Below the pieces are notes generated by a model. The model was not told the DNA's origin and ran no database searches. It worked only from the letters and a program-made list of their open reading frames with translations. A DNA stretch of 64,000 nucleotides from positions 1,550,001 to 1,614,000 of the forward strand of contig NZ_CP071596.1 of NCBI RefSeq assembly GCF_017357105.1. The letters run 5' to 3'. A program made the translations under genes and the position numbers. Origin of the DNA: Natronosalvus caseinilyticus (lineage in GTDB: Archaea; Halobacteriota; Halobacteria; Halobacteriales; Natrialbaceae). This document shows, piece by piece, positions 51,452 to 59,756 of the stretch (its first letter is position 1; every line of letters starts with the position of its first letter).

Positions 51452-51461
51452 TTTTGTTATG
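51452..51461 (-). promoter_or_regulatory. CATAACAAAA element upstream of the deacetylase
   Basis: It reads away from the element serving the AP gene. The distance to the GTG start (74 nt) is nearly the same as for the DUF1616 gene (73 nt). Confidence 0.4.
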
Positions 51462-51621
51462 GATGGCCTGCCACCGCGCTGTGGCCGTTCGTACTCGGCT
51501 GGGCTCGAACGAACACCTCTGGCGTGCTTCCCGCCGAATCCCGCGGTAGTACCCATCGAGTGAACCGTCTCGAGCAGGAGAGTATGTTCCGTTCGTGGCG
51601 GTTTCCCGATCGCAGTCGCTG

Positions 51622-51631
51622 GATAACAAAG
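51622..51631 (+). promoter_or_regulatory. GATAACAAAG element upstream of the AP-superfamily gene
   Basis: An exact match to the aglB and UDP-sugar cassette elements, 55 nt before ATG 51687. Confidence 0.45.
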
Positions 51632-51686
51632 GCGTCAGTGTGCCTTGTCAGCGACAGCAGGCGTCACCAACGCCTCGAGTATCATC

Positions 51687-53282
51687 ATGAGCGGATCTAC
51701 ATCGACGACGGCGTCCGAGCGAGCGTTCGTGCTCGGGCTCGACGGCGTCCCCTGGAACTTGATCGAACGCTGGACCGACGAGGGCGAGCTCCCGAACTTC
51801 GCCCGGCTGCGTGAGGAGGGGGCATCGGGCCCGCTCGACAGCACGCGCCCGGCGACGACGCCACTGGCGTGGCCGTCGATTGCGACCGGTGTCTGGCCCG
51901 ACAAACACGGCATTTACGGCTTTCAACAGCTCTCTTCGTCGTACTCACACCGGATGTACACCAGCCGGGACTGCAAGCAGCCGCCGCTGTGGGAACAACT
52001 CGGCCCTGCGGTCGTCGGTAACGTCCCGATGACGTACCCGGCGACCGCCATCGACGGCGAGGTGGTCTCGGGGATGATGACGCCCTCGCTCGAGCACGAC
52101 TTCACCCATCCACCAGAACTCGCCGACGAGGTCGTCGACCGGATTCCCGACTACCAGATCAGCCTCAACTACCCCGACTACGCCGACCGCCTCGACGAGT
52201 TCGAGGTCGCGGTCTCGGACATCCTCAGAAAGCGCCGGGAGTTGATGCGACTGTTGATGGAGCGTCGAGACGACTGGGAGCTGTTCTTCTTCGTCTACAC
52301 CGCCCCCGATCGCTTTCAGCACCTCATCTGGGACGAAGACCGCATCCTCGAGCAGTACCGCGCGCTCGACGACATTCTCGGCGAGGTGATGGACTACACC
52401 GACGAGCACGACGCTGACCTCTACGTCGTCTCCGACCACGGGTTCGGGCCCATCGACGAACTCGCCTACCCGAATCACTTCCTCGAGCGGGAGGGCTACC
52501 TCTTCGAGGAGGAAGACGACGGAACTCGCGGCGCGCTCGCGAGCCTGGGGATCTCCCGGGAACGCGTCTCGAGTGCGCTGAACCGGGTCGGCATCTCCGA
52601 GGAGTTCCTGGTCTCGAAGCTGCCGCGTCAGCTACTGGACTCCGTCGCCGAGCAGATACCGGGCCAGCACGCCCTCTACGACGTGGACTACGAGCGAACC
52701 GTCGCGTTCGTCCACGACGCGGGTAACCTCTACGTCAACGACTCGGATCGGTTCGACCACGGCGTCGTCTCGCCGCGGGAGATTCCGGCGCTCAAGGCCG
52801 AACTCACCGACCTCTTCGAGTCGATCACCGATGACGCGGTCGAGCGCGTCTTCGTCGTCTACGACGGCGACGACCTCTTCCCGACGGACCCCGATTCGCC
52901 GGACCTCATCGTCAACGGGACGAACCGTTACGAGGGGCGCAACGCCGTCACCGACGAACCGTTCGGCGACCCGTCGCCGACCGCCGCGAGCCATCGCCCC
53001 GAGGGGATCATGCTCTGTCGCGGCCCGTCGATCGAACCCGGGGCGACGCTGCGGGGTGCACGGGTCGTCGACGTCGCCCCCACGTTGCTCCACGGGATCG
53101 GCAAGCCCGTCCCCACGAACGCCGACGGCCGGGTTCTCTTCGACGCGTTCCGACCGGACGCCGAACCAACCGGGACCAAGGTCGCCCGCCGAGACGTCAC
53201 GAGCGAGCGCGACCAAGAGAGCGTCGACGACGACTTTTCGGGCGTCGAGGACCGATTGAAGGGCCTCGGCTACATGGAGTGA
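51687..53282 (+). CDS. AP-superfamily phosphodiesterase/nucleotide pyrophosphatase-like enzyme
   Basis: 531 residues from ATG 51687 (MSGSTSTTASERAFVLGLDGVPWNL). All metal ligands appear intact: Asp in LGLDGV, Thr nucleophile in TTPLAWPSIATGVWPDKHGI, D/H in TAPDRFQHLIW, SDHG in YVVSDHGFGPIDE and late His in TAASHRPEGIM. DVAPTLLHGIGKPVPTNADGR is the usual C-terminal block. It ends VEDRLKGLGYME. No signal peptide. Neighbours suggest it acts on a glycan-linked phospho-ester; activity on nucleotide sugars is possible. Confidence 0.88.
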   Translation: MSGSTSTTASERAFVLGLDGVPWNLIERWTDEGELPNFARLREEGASGPLDSTRPATTPLAWPSIATGVWPDKHGIYGFQQLSSSYSHRMYTSRDCKQPPLWEQLGPAVVGNVPMTYPATAIDGEVVSGMMTPSLEHDFTHPPELADEVVDRIPDYQISLNYPDYADRLDEFEVAVSDILRKRRELMRLLMERRDDWELFFFVYTAPDRFQHLIWDEDRILEQYRALDDILGEVMDYTDEHDADLYVVSDHGFGPIDELAYPNHFLEREGYLFEEEDDGTRGALASLGISRERVSSALNRVGISEEFLVSKLPRQLLDSVAEQIPGQHALYDVDYERTVAFVHDAGNLYVNDSDRFDHGVVSPREIPALKAELTDLFESITDDAVERVFVVYDGDDLFPTDPDSPDLIVNGTNRYEGRNAVTDEPFGDPSPTAASHRPEGIMLCRGPSIEPGATLRGARVVDVAPTLLHGIGKPVPTNADGRVLFDAFRPDAEPTGTKVARRDVTSERDQESVDDDFSGVEDRLKGLGYME

Positions 53283-53485
53283 CCGGTCTCGGACTCGAAT
53301 CGAGTCCTCCGAACCCGATCGTTGCACCGGAACGAAACGTCGGTAACGTCTCCGTAACCCGGTTGCATGCATGTCCGGGAACCGATATATAGGTTCCAAT
53401 TCGTACCTGGTAACGCAATGAAACCAGTTTGCGACTACCGATCGAATCGTTCTACGACTGCCCACGGAATCGAGGTGAGCGCCTG

Positions 53486-53899
53486 ATGTTCGAGTCTGCC
53501 GGCGCCGACGTGGCGTTCCTGCTCGCGCGCGTGATCTTCGGTGGCGTCCTCGCGTTTATGGGGTTCAACCACTTCCTCGACGTCGAGAGGATGGCCGGCT
53601 ACGCGGAGTTCAAGGGCCTGCCAGCACCGAAGGCGTCTGTCGTGCTGAGTGGCGTCCTCCTCGTTCTCGGCGGACTCTCGCTCATCGTGGGGGTGTTCCC
53701 CGCGGTGGGCGCCGGCGCGCTCGCGGTGTTCCTCGTCGTCTCGGCGCTGAAGATGCACGACTTCTGGAACGCCGAAGGCGAGGAGGCCCAGAACGAGATG
53801 ACGGCGTTTCTCAAGAACGTCTACGGCGCGGGTGCGGCCCTCGCGTTCCTCGCGGTTAGCAACGCTGCCTGGCCCTACGCGCTGAACATCGGGCTTTAG
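53486..53899 (+). CDS. DoxX-family membrane protein
   Basis: 137 residues from ATG 53486 (MFESAGADVAFLLARVIFGGVLAFMGFNHFLDVERMAGYAEFKGLPAPKASVVLSG). Four membrane helices and the F.H..DVERMAGYAEFKGLP motif fit DoxX/DUF6653-like proteins, which act in quinone or thiosulfate redox metabolism in some archaea. An in-frame extension to 53429 is unlikely. TATATAGG near 53384-53391 is an AT-rich promoter candidate. Confidence 0.85.
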   Translation: MFESAGADVAFLLARVIFGGVLAFMGFNHFLDVERMAGYAEFKGLPAPKASVVLSGVLLVLGGLSLIVGVFPAVGAGALAVFLVVSALKMHDFWNAEGEEAQNEMTAFLKNVYGAGAALAFLAVSNAAWPYALNIGL

Positions 53900-54140
53900 G
53901 CACTCGAGGCCGAGGGCGATACGACGTTCCTCGGATGGGCTGGTCGATCCCGTTCCGAGCACGTCCGCCGAACTCGAGCAGCACCATATTGATGGGTAAC
54001 TGACACCTGTTCTCACGCTGCTCTCGAAGTAATTCAGGAGTGACTGTAAACGGATTGAATAAGAACAATACGTAACAACACAGTATTATCTGGCGGAATA
54101 TTGATGATTGATCGTCAGACAATCACTGTCGTGTCACATA

Positions 54141-56591
54141 GTGAAACGGCGTACATTCATTAAAACTGTCACGAGCACGCTCGCGGGATTGGCTGCGACC
54201 CAACCCACGCAGGCCGCAGATTCCGCCCTCGATTGTGGCGTCTGGTACGACGCCGAGATCACCCGCGTCGTCGACGGCGACACCTTCGACGTCTACGTCT
54301 ACGAGACCGGTGAGGAGTACAACGTCCGTACGCTCGGGCACGACACGCCCGAGAAAACGGGAAACACCACGTACGAGAAAATCGAGGAGTGGGAGTTCAT
54401 CGAGGACGAGTCCCACCTCGAGCACTGGGGTAACGAGGCCACCAACTTTGCCGAGACGGAACTCCCGGCGGGTTCGGCCTGCCAGGTCCAGGTCGACTGC
54501 GCATCCGAGGAAATCGACCAGTTCGGCCGTCTCCTCGCGAAGATCAGGTACGATCGAAACGGCGACGGCGCCTACACGGTGTACAACAAACTCACCCTCG
54601 AGGAGGGGTACGCCCGTGTGTACGCCGCGAGCCTGACGAACACCGACGAGTACCTCGAGGCCCAGGAGGCCGCCCGAGCGGCCGGGCGGGGGCTCTGGGT
54701 CGCCGACGACGGCTACGTCTCGGAGTGGCGAAACGACGACGTCGCGGCGACGTTCCACCCCCACGCCTCGAGCGTCAGGACGACGGATGGCCCCGTTCCC
54801 GACTCACGAGTGCCGGTCTGGGCCGAGGACACCGCCGTCCAGGAGAACACCACCGCGAGCACCGTCGACTACGACGCGATCCCGATGGTCGGCGTCGACG
54901 AGTCGTGCAACCTCGCGTACTTCGGCGGCTGTACGATCAACGAGCGCTGGGAGGGCGAGTCGGCCGACCTGGACCACTTCACGTTCGTCACGAACCTGAT
55001 CGATCATCTGCACGGGAGCGACGATCCCTCCGGGCCGGTGCTGGTCGACGGCGGCCACCGGACGTTCGAACAGGACAACGCGGTTTCGGCGGAGGACACC
55101 GCGTACTACCAGCGCCACCTCGAGGGGCTCGGTATCGAACTCCACAGCATCAACGCCTACGGGAACGGACGCGGGTACAGCCTGTCGGATGCTCGCGCGC
55201 TCGTCGCTTCCTGTAGCCCGGAGGCGTGGACCGGGGCGGAAATCGCGGAGGTACAGGAGTTCGTCGACCAGGGCGGCGTCGTCCTCCTGCTGGGCAGCGG
55301 CAGCGAGACTGCCGGGGAACGAGCCAACCTCGACGACCTCGCCGCGGGTCTCGGATCGGACCTCCGCCTCAACTACGACGACGTTCGAGACGATACGAAC
55401 TACGCCGGTGGCAGTCGAAAGCTCCTCCAAACGGGGCGGCTGAACACGACCGACTTCGACCTCTGGTCGGCTTACGAGAGCGGGAAGGGCGTTCGGACGG
55501 ACGTCCTGCGAGCGTCGCCGAACGATCCCACCGTCGCCGCGGACCACGTCTGGACGCTCGCGGACTCCGCCGACGAGTTCAACGGCGAGGTCGACACGAT
55601 CACCGTCGACTACCCTGACGGGACCAGTCTAGACGGCCTCACGAACGACGACGTGACCGTCTACCTGGACCGCGACGGCGATGGCACGGTCGACGAGATT
55701 CCGGTTAACTCCGATTCCTACGCTGGGAGCACCGCCACCTTCGACCTCGACGGTCGGTACAATACGTCAGTCGAGGGCGAGGTGCGCGTCGAGATCGCCG
55801 GCGTCGCGAATCCGGAGTCGGGCGAGTACGTCGCGACGGAGACGCTCGAGGGCGACGACACCCTCTCGGTCGACGTCGAGTACAACGTGACCGACCTGCG
55901 GGTCGCGACGGATTCGGCCACTCGCGTCGGCGAGACGTCCGCGACGCTGAACGGAACGCTCGAGGACCTCGACGGCGCGGACTGGGGTGAAGTGTACTTC
56001 GAGTGGGGGCCAACGGGCGACCTCGAGATGACCACTCCCTCCCGCTTGCTCGAGGAAACGGGATCGTTCAGCGAAGATATCGACGGTCTCGAGGCCGGTC
56101 AGGAGTACGAGTTCCGCGCCGTCGTCGAGTCGAACCACGGCTACACGGCCTACGGTTCCGTGCGGTCGTTCACCGCTCGGAGCGACGTTCGGACGGACGT
56201 CCTCGAGGCCGACCCGGCAACGGCGGGTACGGAGTCGTACCACACGTGGACCCTCGCGGACCTGTCCGCCGACTTCGACGGCGAGGTCGACACGATCACG
56301 GTCGACTATCCTGACGGAACCAGCGTAGACGGGCTCACGAACGACGACGTGACCGTCTACATGGACCGCGACGGAGACGGGACGGTCGACGAGATCGCCG
56401 TCAACTCGAACGAATACGCCGGAAGCGCCGCAACGTTCGACCTCAACGGCGTCTACAACACGTCGGTCGAGGGCGAGGTGCGCGTCGAAATCGATGGTGT
56501 GACCAATCCCGTGTCGGGCGAGTACGTCGCTAACGAGACGCTCGAGGGGGAGGATTTCCACTCCGTCGACGCCGAATTCATCGTGGACTGA
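54141..56591 (+). CDS. Tat-exported mosaic protein: staphylococcal-nuclease domain plus surface modules
   Basis: 816 residues from GTG 54141. The N-terminus KRRTFIKTVTSTLAGLAATQ is a Tat signal. Residues about 35-195 form an SNase domain with DGDTFDVYVYE, VRTLGHDTPEKT (Arg, Asp, Glu) and QFGRLLAKI, the full catalytic set. Residues about 250-450 resemble a GATase-like/DUF4350 domain (VLVDGGHRTFEQDN, VVLLLGSGSE). Two related modules of about 130 residues start VRTDVL at 452 and 683 and flank a fibronectin-III-like piece. Probably a secreted nuclease anchored or folded outside the cell. The combination is unusual. Confidence 0.85.
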   Translation: MKRRTFIKTVTSTLAGLAATQPTQAADSALDCGVWYDAEITRVVDGDTFDVYVYETGEEYNVRTLGHDTPEKTGNTTYEKIEEWEFIEDESHLEHWGNEATNFAETELPAGSACQVQVDCASEEIDQFGRLLAKIRYDRNGDGAYTVYNKLTLEEGYARVYAASLTNTDEYLEAQEAARAAGRGLWVADDGYVSEWRNDDVAATFHPHASSVRTTDGPVPDSRVPVWAEDTAVQENTTASTVDYDAIPMVGVDESCNLAYFGGCTINERWEGESADLDHFTFVTNLIDHLHGSDDPSGPVLVDGGHRTFEQDNAVSAEDTAYYQRHLEGLGIELHSINAYGNGRGYSLSDARALVASCSPEAWTGAEIAEVQEFVDQGGVVLLLGSGSETAGERANLDDLAAGLGSDLRLNYDDVRDDTNYAGGSRKLLQTGRLNTTDFDLWSAYESGKGVRTDVLRASPNDPTVAADHVWTLADSADEFNGEVDTITVDYPDGTSLDGLTNDDVTVYLDRDGDGTVDEIPVNSDSYAGSTATFDLDGRYNTSVEGEVRVEIAGVANPESGEYVATETLEGDDTLSVDVEYNVTDLRVATDSATRVGETSATLNGTLEDLDGADWGEVYFEWGPTGDLEMTTPSRLLEETGSFSEDIDGLEAGQEYEFRAVVESNHGYTAYGSVRSFTARSDVRTDVLEADPATAGTESYHTWTLADLSADFDGEVDTITVDYPDGTSVDGLTNDDVTVYMDRDGDGTVDEIAVNSNEYAGSAATFDLNGVYNTSVEGEVRVEIDGVTNPVSGEYVANETLEGEDFHSVDAEFIVD

Positions 56592-56628
56592 CGGGGCACG
56601 AGAGCGTCGTCACCCGAAAATCGATATC

Positions 56629-57693
56629 TCACTCGAGGTCGGCCCCAACAGCCTCTTCGATCGACGAAAACCCGTCCTCGCGGAGCAACTCGAGGAGCCC
56701 ACGATTGATCTCCCGGGCCGTCGACGGCCCGTTGTAGACGAATCCGGTGTAGAGTTGCACCAGCGAGGCCCCGGCGCGAATCTTCTCGTAGGCTGCCTGC
56801 GCGGAGTCGACGCCGCCGACGCCGACGATGGGCACCTCGCCGTGATCGGCGAGCAACCGGATCACGCCCGTCGAGCGATCACGCAGCGGCGCACCGCTTA
56901 GCCCACCCCACTCCTCGCGCGCGGGCGAGCGCAAGCCCTCGCGCGTAGTCGTCGTATTCGTCGCGACGATGCCGTCGACTCCCTGGTCCTCGACGATCTC
57001 GAGCAACTCGAGGACCGATTCGTCGGGCGAATCGGGACCGATCTTCACCAGGAGGGGGACGTCGCCGTCGTTCTCGGCGTGGAGGGTTTCGAAGATGGCT
57101 TCGAGGTGCTCGGGCGAACTCTCGTCGAACTCGTCGGGCGTGTTCGGACAGGAGACGTTGACGACGACGTAATCGGCGAACGGCGCCAGTCTGGTGAACA
57201 CGCGGCGGTAGTCCTCGATCGCCTCGCGCTCGGTCGAAATGTTCATCTTCCCGACGTTGACGCCGAGGGGAATCCGGGGCGTGCCGTCCGCCTCTAGCCG
57301 TTTTCGGACTCGATCCATCCCGTCGCCGTTGAACCCCATCCGGTTGACCATCGCCTCGTCCTCCTGGAGGCGGAACAGGCGCGGGCGCTCGTTGCCGGTC
57401 TGGGCGTACGGCGTGACGGTCCCGATTTCGACGAAGCCGAATCCGAGGGCGGCCAGAGCGTGCGTACACTCCGCGTTCTTGTCGAAACCCGCGGCCACAC
57501 CGACGGGGTTGGGGAACGTCGTCCCGAACCGCTCGACCTCGAGGGCGGGGTGTTCGTATCGGTAGGCGGCCTCGAGGGCCCACCTGGTCGGCCGCGTCGA
57601 CTGAGCCGCCCGGAGGGCTGTCTTCCCGGCGTCGTGAGCCGTTTCGGGCGGCAGCGCGAACGCCAGCGGCCGGAGCCGCGAGTACAGCGTCAT
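56629..57693 (-). CDS. pyrD: Dihydroorotate dehydrogenase (class 2-like)
   Basis: 354 residues from ATG 57693 (MTLYSRLRPLAFALPPETAHDAGKTALRAA). The extended N-terminal helices are those of membrane-associated, quinone-linked class 2 enzymes. VGVAAGFDKNAEC, FVEIGTVTPYAQTGNERPRLFRL and MVNRMGFNGDGM are FMN-site blocks. The base position reads NVSCPNTPDEF: C182 is where class 2 enzymes have Ser and class 1 enzymes Cys. DGIVATNTTTTREGL and VGVGGVDSAQAAYEKIRAGASLVQLYTGF complete the barrel. It performs the fourth step of pyrimidine synthesis. Confidence 0.93.
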   Translation of the reverse strand: MTLYSRLRPLAFALPPETAHDAGKTALRAAQSTRPTRWALEAAYRYEHPALEVERFGTTFPNPVGVAAGFDKNAECTHALAALGFGFVEIGTVTPYAQTGNERPRLFRLQEDEAMVNRMGFNGDGMDRVRKRLEADGTPRIPLGVNVGKMNISTEREAIEDYRRVFTRLAPFADYVVVNVSCPNTPDEFDESSPEHLEAIFETLHAENDGDVPLLVKIGPDSPDESVLELLEIVEDQGVDGIVATNTTTTREGLRSPAREEWGGLSGAPLRDRSTGVIRLLADHGEVPIVGVGGVDSAQAAYEKIRAGASLVQLYTGFVYNGPSTAREINRGLLELLREDGFSSIEEAVGADLE

Positions 57694-57970
57694 CGAGTAT
57701 CGCCTAGTCCTCCAGCGGGAACACACCTAAAGGACTCGAAACATCCACTCCCGGAAACGCGTTCCGGAACCCGAAAAAATCCCCGTTCCATCTGGCGGAT
57801 AACGAAATAGTTTTCCTGTGGCTACCGCTTGAGTCGACTATCAGACAACAGCGCCATGAGTAACGAATATCGCACGCGTTCGAGCGTCGTCTTCGGGGCC
57901 GGATCGGGGGCCGGAACCCGGGCGACTCGAGCGTGTCACCCGCACGTGCGCTCGACCGGAGGGAACCGCC
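57694..57970. other. Divergent promoter region before the Mrp operon
   Basis: About 280 bp. It contains GATAACGAAAT at 57798-57808, a near match to the GATAACAAAG element. A 42-codon frame (ATG 57856) overlaps the mnhE start and is very Gly/Arg-rich; it could be a leader peptide but is probably chance. CGGAGGG lies shortly before GTG 57971. Confidence 0.5.
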
Positions 57971-59128
57971 GTGGCGGCTGACCGCCTGCTCGTCCCGCTC
58001 TCTGAGTCGTCCACCGTCCGCCAGACGGTCGCCTACGCGGTCCAGTCGAGTCTCGAGTCCGCGTCCGGCCCCAGGGAACTCGTCTGTCACCTCGTGGTCG
58101 CCGTTCCCTTCGAGGCCGACGTCCCCGAGGAACGTGCGGAACTCGAGGCCGCCGAGCGTTTGCTCGAGCGGGCGGCGACGTGGGTCGGCGAGGACACCGA
58201 CGACGTCGAGGCGACCGTCACCGTCGAGACGGCCATCATCGGCGCCGACGAGTACCTCTTCGGCCCGAAGGACTACGCCGACGCGTTCGCGGCCTACGCC
58301 GAGGCACACGACCTGGACCGACTCGTCCTCGATCCGGAGTACCAGCCCGGGGCGACCGCGCCGCTGTTGCAACCGCTCGAGCGCGAACTGACACGGATCG
58401 ATCTGCCCTTCGACGAAGCGCCGGTCGACCGGCCAGCCCAGCACGCGCGATTCGTCGGCACTGGCGGCTGGCGTCGTTTCTTCGGCCTCTTCGGCATCTC
58501 GTTCATTTTCTACCTGGTCCTCGGCGATCCGACCTACTGGTTCGACCTCGTCACCGGCGTCGCCGTCGCCGGAATCGTCTCGCTGACGCTCTCGCAGGTC
58601 ACATTCATCCGCGAGCCGTCGATCACGCGTGGCCCCGTGTTGTTGATCCGCTTTCTCCTCTACATTCCGTACCTCCTCTACGAGATCGTCAAGGCCAACG
58701 TGGCCGTCTCGATCGCCATCCTTCGGCCCTCGATGCCGATCGAGCCCACGATGACACGCGTCGACGCCCGCGTCAAGAGCGGCCTGCCGCTGCTCGCGCT
58801 GGCCAACAGCATCACGCTCACGCCAGGGACGCTAACCGTCCGGGCGAACGACCAGTCGCTGATCGTCCACACGCTGATCCCCGCCGCACAGGACGATCTG
58901 TTCGACGGCAGCCTCGAGCGAGCGATCCGGTTCGTCTTCTACGGCCGGGGGTCCGCGGCCATCGCGTCGCCTCGAGAACGGGGGGACGCTGAGGTCGTCT
59001 ATCCGGAGCCCACTCCCGCTTCGGCCCCTGCCCTCGACGCGGACGCTACCGCTGACGCAGATGCCGATTCGGACCCGAATTCGAACCCGGACGCCGCATC
59101 TCCCACCGAAGGGGGTGACGAGCGATGA
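57971..59128 (+). CDS. mnhE: Mrp antiporter subunit E fused to a universal-stress-like domain
   Basis: 385 residues from GTG 57971. Residues 1-150 or so resemble a UspA-like fold (RLLVPLSESSTVRQTVAYAVQSSL, then LDRLVLDPEYQPG). From about 165 the MnhE domain begins: GWRRFFGLFGISFIFYLVLGDPTYWFDLVTGVAVAGIVS, FLLYIPYLLYEIVKANVAVSIAILRP, PLLALANSITLTPGTLTVR. The C-terminal 50 residues are Ala/Asp/Pro-rich. The Mrp complex exports Na+ in exchange for H+. Start supported by GGAGGG 8 nt upstream. Confidence 0.9.
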   Translation: MAADRLLVPLSESSTVRQTVAYAVQSSLESASGPRELVCHLVVAVPFEADVPEERAELEAAERLLERAATWVGEDTDDVEATVTVETAIIGADEYLFGPKDYADAFAAYAEAHDLDRLVLDPEYQPGATAPLLQPLERELTRIDLPFDEAPVDRPAQHARFVGTGGWRRFFGLFGISFIFYLVLGDPTYWFDLVTGVAVAGIVSLTLSQVTFIREPSITRGPVLLIRFLLYIPYLLYEIVKANVAVSIAILRPSMPIEPTMTRVDARVKSGLPLLALANSITLTPGTLTVRANDQSLIVHTLIPAAQDDLFDGSLERAIRFVFYGRGSAAIASPRERGDAEVVYPEPTPASAPALDADATADADADSDPNSNPDAASPTEGGDER

Positions 59129-59406
59129 CGCCGACCGACCTCAGCGAAATCTTCCTCGTCGCCGCCGCGGTGTTCGTCGTCCTCGCCATCGTCATGTTCT
59201 ACCGGGCGGTCGCCGGCCCGACGACCCAGGATCGCCTCCTCGCGGTCAACGTCCTCGGGACGAACACGGTCGTCATCCTCGCGCTGCTCTCGGTGGCGCT
59301 CGAGCAGCCGTGGTACCTCGACATCGCGTTGATCTACGCCCTGTTGAACTTCCTGATGGCAATCGCCATCTCGAAGTTCACCGTCGAACGAGGTGGAGTG
59401 CTGTGA
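59125..59406 (+). CDS. mnhF: Mrp antiporter subunit F
   Basis: 93 residues with three membrane helices: IFLVAAAVFVVLAIVMFYRAVAGPTTQDRLLAVNVLGTNTVVILALLSVAL. The motif RAVAGPTTQDRLLAVN is diagnostic of MnhF/MrpF. ATG overlaps the E subunit stop codon (ATGA) and its TGA overlaps the next GTG. Part of the small-subunit core of the Na+/H+ antiporter. Confidence 0.93.
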   Translation: MTPTDLSEIFLVAAAVFVVLAIVMFYRAVAGPTTQDRLLAVNVLGTNTVVILALLSVALEQPWYLDIALIYALLNFLMAIAISKFTVERGGVL

Positions 59407-59756
59407 TCGAAACGATCCGCGTCTGGGCCATCGTCGCTCTCGTCGGCGCGGGCGTGTTCTTCACGCTCGTCTCGGCAGTCGGCGTCATCCGCCTTCCAGA
59501 CGTCTACACGCGCGCGCACACGGCGTCCCAGACGGACACCCTCGGCGCAGGCTTCACGCTCGCGGCAGTCGCGCTGGCGCTGGGATGGCAACACGCGACG
59601 GCGTACACCGTCCTCCTGCTGTTCTTCGTGTTCGTCACGAACCCGACGGCCGCCCACGCCATCGCGCGGTCGGCCTCCGACGTCGGTATCGAGCCGTGGA
59701 CGGCCGACGACGCCCGCGAGGACACCCACGACGACACAGGAGGTGATTCGCGATGA
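59403..59756 (+). CDS. mnhG: Mrp antiporter subunit G
   Basis: 117 residues from GTG 59403 (MIETIRVWAIVALVGAGVFFTLVSAVGVIRLPDVYTRAHTASQTDTLGAG). GVIRLPDVYTRAHTASQTDTLG is the MnhG signature. Three helices; the last 25 residues are acidic. The GTG start is embedded in the F-subunit stop (GTGA). No other in-frame start fits. Confidence 0.92.
   Translation: MIETIRVWAIVALVGAGVFFTLVSAVGVIRLPDVYTRAHTASQTDTLGAGFTLAAVALALGWQHATAYTVLLLFFVFVTNPTAAHAIARSASDVGIEPWTADDAREDTHDDTGGDSR

Larger units (their letters stand above)
51379..51686. other. Divergent region with two GATAACAAAG-like elements
   Basis: About 310 bp between the deacetylase (minus) and an AP-superfamily gene (plus). It carries CATAACAAAA (minus strand, 51461-51452) and GATAACAAAG (plus, 51622-51631). 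No gene is supported. Confidence 0.55.

Noticed and set aside
53283-53485. Possible tRNA or structured RNA between the AP gene and doxX
   Set aside because: No acceptor stem or T-loop consensus; only an AT-rich promoter-like ATATATAGG.
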